Assembly (NCBI GenBank): GCA_026419785.1
Contig: JAODTK010001222.1
Coordinates: 584,876-648,875 of the forward strand
Origin: Sclerodactyla briareus
Taxonomy: Eukaryota > Echinodermata > Holothuroidea > Dendrochirotida > Sclerodactylidae
Direction of reading: 5' to 3'
DNA: 64,000 nucleotides
Shown here: positions 56,164 to 64,000 of the stretch, in pieces
Layout of the letters: every line of letters begins with the position of its first letter
How positions within the stretch are numbered: position 1 is the first letter of the stretch
Translations under genes and position numbers: made by a program
The notes under the pieces: generated by a model
Told to the model about the DNA's origin: nothing
The model's database searches: none
What the model saw: only the letters and a program-made list of their open reading frames with translations

Positions 56164-57840
56164 AGGTCAAGGTCAACGGTCTTTAAGGGGGCCATATAGG
56201 CCATTCTTTGTAAAATTCAAAATGTATCTCCTCCTAAAAATTGTGGTGCGCAGCCTGATGTTCGGTTCATAATGATAGTCTATCATCCGTACCTTCGGGG
56301 TGTTCAGGAATTTTTTGGTCTCAAGGGCCCACTTGGGCTGAGGGCCCATGTTAAGAAATTTAATACAATGGGACTTGAAATGCATCCCCTCCTACGAGCT
56401 TCAATTTATTTTCTTCAAAGTTGCAAGTTAATGTTTCTTGGGTAAGGGCCATTGGGGGTGTCCAGGAATTTTGGGCCCAGGGCCACTTTGGGCTAATAGG
56501 GCCCATTATGTGGAATTACCTCACAATCTCGTATCTCCGCAAATGTATTGCACAGTGCGGACATTCACCATCTATGATGTCCTAATAGCCATACCTTTGG
56601 GGTGTTCAGGTTTGTTTTAGTCCAAGGTCCGTCTTGGGCCCGAGGGCCATTTCATGATATTTCCCACAATAGGGCTTAAAGAGGCCCATTGGGGTGTTCA
56701 GGAATTTTTTGGCCCAGGGCCCAGTGGGCTATAGGGCCCATTATGGTGAAGTACCGCAAAATCTCGTCTCTCCGACAATTTGTTGCACCATGCTGATCTT
56801 CGGTCATAATGATGGTCTAATAGCCATACCTTCAGGATGCCCCGGACTTCAGGATGCCTAGGAATTTAAGGACCCAAGACCCAGTGTGGGCCCGGGCGCC
56901 CATCATGTGGAAAATTATGCAAATGCTTCCTCTTTCTTACAATTTTGGTGCCAGTGCTGACATATTGTCATAATGATGGTCTAACATTCATACCACCTCC
57001 GGGGCGTTCAGGAATTTTTCTCCAAGGTCCTCTTGGGCCTGATGTCCATTTTATGGAATTTCATTCACACATGCCTCTCTTCCCCATTCCAATTGGTTTT
57101 TCTTCAAGTTACATGTAATACTCCTTGGTTACAGGTAGTTGTCCATCAGGGTGGTTGCGAACGTCTGACTCAGGCCAGTTTGGGGCCCTAGGGCCTACAG
57201 GGTACCATCATGTAAATGTCTCTACAAACTAATGATGCACCAGTCATTGTTGATGTTCCTGTCATAATGACGGTCTATAAGCCGTACTTCAAGGTTCCCA
57301 GGAATTTTGGACTTGAGACCTACGGGGCCCTATCCATGTGCAATCACATAAAATGCCTCGCCTCCTACATAAGTTTCGATCATAATGATGGAGTAGCATA
57401 CCTACAGGCTTTTCAGAATTTTGTCCGAGATTCCATTGGCCCTACAGGGCTATATACTTTGATCCGTGTGTCAACAATTGTCTTTTTGTCCTCCTAACAA
57501 CAGTCATTCTGTGAGGATTGTTGACCAAATTTGACACAATGGTAATTGACCCATGGGACATGTTGACTCTGGGAAGCAGGGAGCAAGTCATTAAAGGGGC
57601 AATGTAGGTCATTAATGAATAATCCCAAATGTATCTCTATAAAAAAGTACCATGATTTCTGAAACGGTGTCAGAATGTTTATTCTCAGCTGGTTCGCAGA
57701 TTGGGATGGAAACATCAGTGCCTATTAGAATTAAAAAAGTAATATCGATGGAAGAAGGAAAACAGTCATTCTTCGATGGTTGTTACAGGGCCACAATAGG
57801 CCATTGTTTTGAAACTGCCTTCTTGGTCTCATGATCTTGA
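56138..57840. repeat. Second tandem repeat family, ~145-bp half-units
   Basis: A GGGGTGTTCAGGAATTTTTTGG phrase, or a variant, recurs near 56297, 56455, 56598, 56690, 57002 and 57290. CATAATGATGGTCTAA variants recur near 56268, 56802, 56975, 57262 and 57382. GGGCCCA-type blocks lie between them. Spacing clusters around 145-165 bases, sometimes combined into ~290-base dimers. The opening block (GACCCATGGGAC, then TTAAAGGGG and AAATGTATCTC, 56138-56245) returns at 57550-57650. Frames within it (56438, 57216, 57652) are repeat translations. Confidence 0.8.
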
Positions 57841-60800
57841 ACATTTAATACATTAATCTTGGTCGGTTGAGCTACAGCACAATCGATGCTTCTTAGTCTC
57901 CAGAGTTATCTGCAGTGTCTCCAGGGATCCGTAGTTTCTATGGTATTTGTCTATGGTTGGATTAATTCAAATTGTAAACAAGGTGAAAAACACAGATGAC
58001 GATTTTTCCGAGCAATTAGGCTAAAAAATCAGTACCGAGGTACGTGAATTTTAGGTGGAAATATTTCCTTGTCTATGTATTCCAGTCAATGTTTATGGAC
58101 GGCATGCTTCACCATCTCAAGGAAGGTGGAAATAACCAAAAGTATTGTTTTCCTAGCAAGTATGCTGAAGCGTGATGTGAGGAGAACGAATATATTTCAG
58201 TCAATTGATGATTTTCCACTATTGCAAGAAGATTGGAAATGAAAACGGGAAGTAGTTCAAAATCGTCAGCTGGGATATCGATGGGATCCTGCAACTCAGG
58301 ATTGCCCTCAGTGGTATCCTTCTCGTGGACATTAGGATCATTTGAGCTAGAAATACAGGGCCTTAAAATTCATTTACAATCCATTCATATCATTAGTTCC
58401 TCGCAATACAAATATTACACAATTAGTAAGCAAAATATGGGAGAGTGACACCCGTACGAGGTATGTAAATGTTGTCGGCGAAGGGATACAAAGAGAACGG
58501 GCAGCCCTAGAATTATTGTATTACCTGATAATATAGCAGGCAGGTCTATGAAAAAAGAGTCTCGGGCAACTCGTTGGCATGTGTTGCAGCAAGGTGCGGA
58601 TACAGCTATTCCAGTGAGGATACCTTCCCGTTCGGGTTGGCTCTGCCGTCTTCACCTCCGTGTCCGAGTGCAACGTCCGGGGAAGATGTTCGCGAGAGCG
58701 CCATCAATCCCAGTCAAGTGAAGCGTGTCCGCCTGAGGAATTAAGCTCGCCGATATATATTCACAAAACAAATCTGTATATCACCTGAAATAATGTGCAT
58801 ATTACCAGGTGTTCTGCATGATAGACATGGCTCTACTACAGAATCCATAACCCCAACAAGAGTACTTAGCGACTTGCAATGCCGACAATCCCATAACCCC
58901 AACAAGCGTACTCATCGACTTTATCAGAGCCTGCCTGTATTGACAGCCAGTTACGTCATGCTTCACAACAAGCCTGCCAGGAACTATACGAGGGAGGTAT
59001 AGTTAAAAACGTTGAAATAATTGCATAACACTTCCACTGTGATGTTGAGATCCGTACATAACATCATGGCTTTCTATATATTCAAATGTTAATGTTGCTG
59101 GTCTCCACCCCCACCCTACCTTTAGCCTTGAGGATCTGATTGAATGATGAGTAAAAAAACTACTGTGCCCAAGTACAAGTGTATACAAACAGCACCAAAT
59201 GCTTCCCTGCGTGATTCCTACTACCAACCGATTCAACACGTCACAGATATGGCAATCCATATCTTGAAACTATGTAGCCCAAGTGAAAATTTAGCACAGC
59301 TTACTAATTTCTCCGTGAATACCACAAAGGCCAATACAGCTAGACCTACCGACTCGCCAAACGTTATTATGAACAACAAATTTGCTCATATTCGCAGTCC
59401 GAGAGAAAACAAAAAAAATGCCAAGTTCAGCCGCCTATCCTTTTTCACTAAAGACCTGACATCTTCCAAAATGTGATAATCTTCGATCTTAGCTTCAGTT
59501 TGAAGAACTGGATCGTCCCTGTGCTTCGTTAGATTGCATTCATCTTAATATGTTCTACGGTCTTCCACTCGCGATGGACATTTCGTTTCTCCTTGAACTG
59601 AGTTATTTCTAGCGTTTGTTCGCGGAGGAGAACATTTGTGTTATATTTATGAAATTCAAGACCGCAAATGCTGATTTGAACTTGTATTTACCGAGAATCA
59701 CGCACCGAGTAAATGAATCGGCAATCTTGCAAAAATATCGCGTTCACAAACACCACATACGAAAACTATGTGTATGTACACATGCTGCACTGTGTGGAGA
59801 GAATTGTTGTTAGTATATGTGTCATACCAGGGTTGGCAGTTTTTATTACTTGCTGAGAACAATTTTGATAAGCCCCGAGGTAATGGGGGGGCCAGCTTAA
59901 AGATCCGCTCACTGCAAGTGTAAAGACTACAACAACGCAGCGTCTTGATAAAAGTTAATGTTTCGACTGTACGATGTTCCCAAATGTAAACGAATAATTT
60001 ACCGAGTATTAGTAACCCCAAATAAGATGATTTTTTTTACTATTTTACAAAAAAATAGTAAAGAATCTGTTTTAAACGGATTTGAGTAGCCAACGGGTTT
60101 TTTTTTTCTTCAAGAAAAAAAAAGCCGCCATGCAGATGAGGATAGCGATTTTTTTTCCAAAAAGTCGTTCCAAATGGTCGTGCCAGAATAGTGAAATGAC
60201 GGAAAAGGCGCGATCAGCCAAAAAACATGATGCGAGTTTTAGGCTGTCCCAGAACCAAGATGGCGCCCAATATAGCTGTTAGAACTTGGAAAATACAGAG
60301 GCTGGCGTAAGGCCATAACAAAATTTAGGGAGATGTCTCCTACCAGTTGAACGTGTGGTAGACGTTTAGGCAGAAATGATATCTATAGCCAAACAGGACG
60401 GCCATAAATTCACACACAAATGACACGAAGACGAATCAGTCGGAGAGCTCCGGAACTGAGATCATGATCATTAGATTGCGAGTCGAATCCCATTGAAAAA
60501 CCGGGAGGGCATTTTCTGCGGTGCGGTTGGCCGAGGATGTCTCTGCGAATGTTTCACGCAACACGTGTAAGAGCAGGACCTGCAAGGTAACTGAAGTAGG
60601 CGCCGCTGCGATGGCTGACAGGGGTGTATAGTAGGTCGTGAGCAAACTTGCATCCTGGGTGGTGCAGCAAGGTATTCATCAGGTTGCCAATGACTGGTCG
60701 AACGATAGTCGTGTAAGGAAGGCGCTACCGGATACAGGCGATAACCCGAATCTTATTCATAATCGCCTATCAAACACTTGTACCTAATACGATCAAAGTG

Positions 60801-61519
60801 ACTTCCCATGGCATCCCTTCCTTTTAGAATAATAATAATAATAATAATAATTCTTCCCCGACTCCTTGTTCCCCCTCCCCCCCTCCCCCCTCCCGCCTTC
60901 TTGCGTATGCATGGCCACATGTGCGGAGCAAAAGCGACATGGGCGGCCAACCAGAAAGAGAGAAGGTAGGAGTTGTGAAGTTGTGAAGAATTTTGAAGAT
61001 ACAAAAGCCATTTTCAATTTAATCCATGCAATTACAAGCAGCCAGTGTATATCATTCAGAGCAGGTTTGATTGATCATGTTTTCGTGTACTTGTGACCAT
61101 ACGTGCAGCCGAGTTCGATCTGGGTCCTTTTGGACGGCGATGTGATGTGCCTCAATGCCAGTAAAATTACATTCCATAATCTAAATCAGAAGTTATGAAA
61201 GCGTGACAAGTCAAATTTTCAGTTGCACTACGATTTAAAATCCTGATGTATTCTGCCCAATGATAACATATTTTAGTGACATGAATGTGAAAGCGTCAAA
61301 GAAAGACCCGAGGTCTTTCAACAATCGTCGTCGGTTTGACCAGGGTGACCCCTGTAGGTTGGGCAGGAGTTCCGTGCTGTCTTTGGCGGAACTGGGAGCG
61401 GAACTGAATGACTTCTTTCTTGAAGTCGTTGAGTAAAGATGATTGTCCGCCTTCCCACTCCGGATGTCGTCAATTACAGTTTTCGATTTTTGATTCCTTG
61501 ACGAAGTCAGAGGAATCTA
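57841..61519. other. Unassigned stretch with simple repeats
   Basis: Contents seen: a 46-bp direct repeat (CCATAACCCCAACAAG at 58845 and 58891), an (AAT)n microsatellite at 60826-60850 followed by a C-rich tract (60870-60895), and several T and A runs near 60030-60160. The 110-codon frame at 59144-59476 and the 107-codon minus frame at 60021-59698 show no motif. No gene is called. Confidence 0.4.
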
Positions 61520-61600
61520 TGCAGTCCCGGGGTGTGTGTGTGTGGGTGTGTGTGGAGTGTGTGTAGGTGGTGTTGGTGTTAGTGTGTGTGTGACGCTCAG
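61520..61600. repeat. (TG)n-rich tract bordering the satellite
   Basis: Imperfect TG repeats (61531-61592) run directly up to the first satellite unit. They may mark the array boundary. Confidence 0.8.
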
Positions 61601-64000
61601 CTGTAAACACGATAAACTTGATCAGGTCTGAGTAGGTCAGCTCATACTGGTATGTGTGTTGCCCCGATGAGTACATGAACCTATTGTTTTTGGGTCAGGT
61701 AGAGGGTCATCTGAGGTCATCAGAGGCAAAGTCTGAGAAACTTGGTAAAACCCACGATAAGTCCAGAAACGGTGGTCTGTCTGATCAAGTTGAATATTAT
61801 GTGTATAGCTTTCTTATGGGGAGTAACAGGACCCTATTGGTTGTGGTTCAGGTCGGGAGGAATTTTGGTTGGAAAAATAGCAAATTTGGGAAAATTTGAT
61901 ATTTTGGGCCAATTTGGCTTGTAAAAACGATAGAAACTCAACCCAAAACGGAGGAGGAAGCTTCAACTGGTATGTGTGTTCCCCGTGATGAGAACATGAA
62001 CTCTATGTTTTGGGTCAGGTCAGAGCGTATCTTGCTAGGTCACCAGAGGTCAAAGTCTGAAAACCTTGTAAACCGCTAAAGCAAGAATGGTTGGTTTCAA
62101 AGTTGAAATTAGGTATATAGATTGCTTATGGGGAGTACAGGGAACATATTGTTTTTGTCAGGTCGGAGTGAAGTTTGGTCGAAAATAGAAAATTTGTGAA
62201 AATTCGATATTTGGCAATTTTGCTGCAAACACGATAACTCGCACCCCACCCGGATGGGTGAAGCTCATATTGGTATGTGGTGTTCCCAATGATGAGTACT
62301 GAAAACCCTATGTTTTGGGGCAGGTCAGAGGTCATCTGAGGTCACCAGGAGGTCAAAGTCTGAAAACTTGCTTAAAACATGATAAGTCCAGAATGGTTGG
62401 TTGATCAAGTTGAAATTAGGTGTATGGCTTTCTTATGGGGAGTACAGAACCCTATTGTTTTTGTTTCAGGTCGGGTGAATTTTGTTCGAAAATAGAAAAT
62501 TTGTGAAAAATTGATATTTGGCCAATGTTGGCTTTAAACACGAAACTCGACCCCACCCGGATGGATGAAGCTATACTTGATATGTGTGTTCCCATGATGA
62601 GTACATGACACTATTGTTTTTGGGTCAGGTCAGAGGTCATCTGTGGGTCACAGAAGTTCAATTCGAAAACCTTGTAAACACGATAATTCAAAACTGGTGG
62701 TCTGATTCAAGTTGAAAATTAGGCAGTAAGCTTTTCATGGGGAGTAAGGGAAACCCTATTGTTGTTGGGTTCAGCGTCGGGAGTGAATTTTGGTTCCGAA
62801 AATATAAATTTGTGAGAATTCGACATTTCGCCAATTTGGCTGTAAACACGATAACTCAAACCACCCGGATGGATAAGCTCAGTACTTGGTATGTGTGTCC
62901 CCATGTGAGTACATGAAATGTGGAACCCTATTGTTTTTTGCGTCAGGTCAGAGTTCATCTGAGGTCACCAGCATTCAAAGTCTGAAAACCTTGAAAACCA
63001 CGATAAGTCCAGAAACGCTTGGTCCAATCAATTCGAAATTATGGGGTTATAGCTTCTTATGGGGAGTACAGGAACCCTATTGTTTTTGGGTCAGGTCGGA
63101 GTGAATGTTGAGATTGAAAATAGAAAATTTGGGAAAAATTGATATTTTGGCCAATTTTGGCTGGTAAACAAGATATAACACTCAACCCAACCCGGATGGA
63201 TGAAGTTAATACTTAGTATGTGTGTCCCCTGTGATGAGAACATGAACTCTATTGGTTGTGGGTCAGGTCAGCGGTCATTGAGGTCCCCAGAGGTCAAAGT
63301 CGAAAACATTGTAACACGATAGTCCAGAATGGTTGGTCTGATCAGTTGAATTAGGTATATAGCTTTCTTATGGGGAGTACAGGAACCCTATGGTTTTGAT
63401 TTCAGGTCGGGAGTGAATTTGGTCGAAAATAGAAAATTTGTGAAAATTCGAAAATTTTCGAATTTTGGCTTGTAACCGATAACTCGACCCCACACGGGAT
63501 GGGTGAAGCTCGTACTTGGTATGTGTGTCCCAAATGATGAGTACTAGGAACCCTATTGTTTTGGGGTCAGGTCGAGGTCATATGAGGTCACCAGGGTCAA
63601 AGTCTGGAAAACCTTGTAAACATGATAAGTCCAGAATGGTTGGTTGAGCAAGTTGAAATTAGTTGTATGGCTTTTCTTATGGGGGGTACAGAAAACCCTA
63701 TTGTTTTTTGTCAGGTCGGGGTGAATTTTTGTCGAAAACATAAGAAAATTTGTGAAAATTTTTGAATTTTGGGACCAATTTTGGGCTTGGAAACACGATA
63801 AACTCGACCCAACCCGGATGGATGAAGCTAATACTTGATATGGGTGTTCCCCATGATGCGTACATGAACCCTATGTTTTGGGGTCAGGGCAGAGGTAATC
63901 TGAGGTCACCAGAAGTCAAAGTCTGAAAACCCTTGTAGACATGATAATTCCAGAACGGTTGGTTGATCAAGTTGAAATTAGGTGTATAGCTTTCTCATGG
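61600..64000. repeat. Main ~310-bp satellite array (7-8 units, cut by window edge)
   Basis: The GATGAGTACATGAACC phrase or a close variant lies at about 61667, 61988, 62291, 62596, 62905, 63234, 63536 and 63855. This gives periods of 302-329 bases. Each unit holds, in order, GGTCAGAGGTCATCTGAGG, AAAGTCTGAAAACC, GATAAGTCCAGAATGG, GATCAAGTTGAAATTAGG, TTATGGGGAGTACAGG, GGTCGGAGTGAATTTTGGTC, AAAATTTGTGAAAA, CACGATAACTCGACCCCACC and GGATGGATGAAGCT. The unit is itself an old dimer: GGGGAGTACAGGAACCCTA...GGTCAGGTCGG mirrors GATGAGTACATGAACCCTA...GGTCAGGTCAG. Copies differ largely by one-base indels. All frames here are repeat translations. Confidence 0.95.

Noticed and set aside
61654..63741. Recurring short frames with similar peptides (such as D-E-Y-M-N)
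   Set aside because: They repeat with the ~310-bp satellite unit and shift frame between units, so they are not a protein family.

Overview
This window looks like nuclear DNA from an animal, most likely a marine invertebrate. An echinoderm fits best, but that is an inference from the mix of repeats (DIRS retrotransposons, CR1-like LINEs, a tRNA-derived SINE, hAT and MITE elements, ~300-bp satellites), not from any diagnostic gene. I found no intact host gene, no rRNA, no canonical tRNA and no CRISPR array. Almost every long open frame lies inside a repeat, on a palindrome, or in GC-rich low-complexity DNA. Recognisable coding sequence is broken by many one-base insertions and deletions, and neighbouring satellite copies differ in the same way, so part of the damage may be uncorrected long-read error rather than evolution.

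Layout. 0-4.1 kb: a possible SGNH-hydrolase-like fragment and two remnants of a CR1/jockey-like LINE reverse transcriptase, all on +. 5.5-7.7 kb: remains of a Ty3/gypsy pol on -. 7.8-8.1 kb: a tRNA-derived SINE on -. 8.9-9.4 kb: a ~470-bp decayed palindrome that explains the longest AT-rich ORF. 9.8-10.6 kb: short hairpins and a 190-bp foldback. 13.9-15.3 kb: a non-autonomous hAT element with terminal repeats and a target-site duplication. 17.7-18.2 kb: C-terminal endonuclease region of a second kind of LINE. 18.3-18.8 kb: a stray piece of the satellite that fills the right end. 21.7-25.05 kb: a short DIRS-type element. 26.6-27.1 kb: a MITE. 29.4-30.55 kb: a second hAT element. 36.98-43.07 kb: a larger DIRS-type element with Gag, reverse transcriptase and tyrosine recombinase remnants. 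49.2, 54.0-54.8 and 61.6-64.0 kb: more of the ~310-bp satellite, reaching seven to eight tandem units at the right edge. 50.6-50.8 kb: the left end of a third DIRS-related element. 56.1-57.8 kb: an unrelated tandem family.

The strongest result is the pair of DIRS elements. Both show the diagnostic DIRS plan: inverted terminal repeats, plus an internal complementary region just before the right repeat that joins the complements of the two outer ends. Both also carry a GC-rich array of short degenerate repeats inside. In the larger element this array lies exactly between the polymerase and the recombinase. The two are not close copies: they have different terminal sequences, so they represent two related families.

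The genes do not cooperate as an operon or pathway. What the window records is repeated insertion and decay of at least eight kinds of mobile or tandem repeat.
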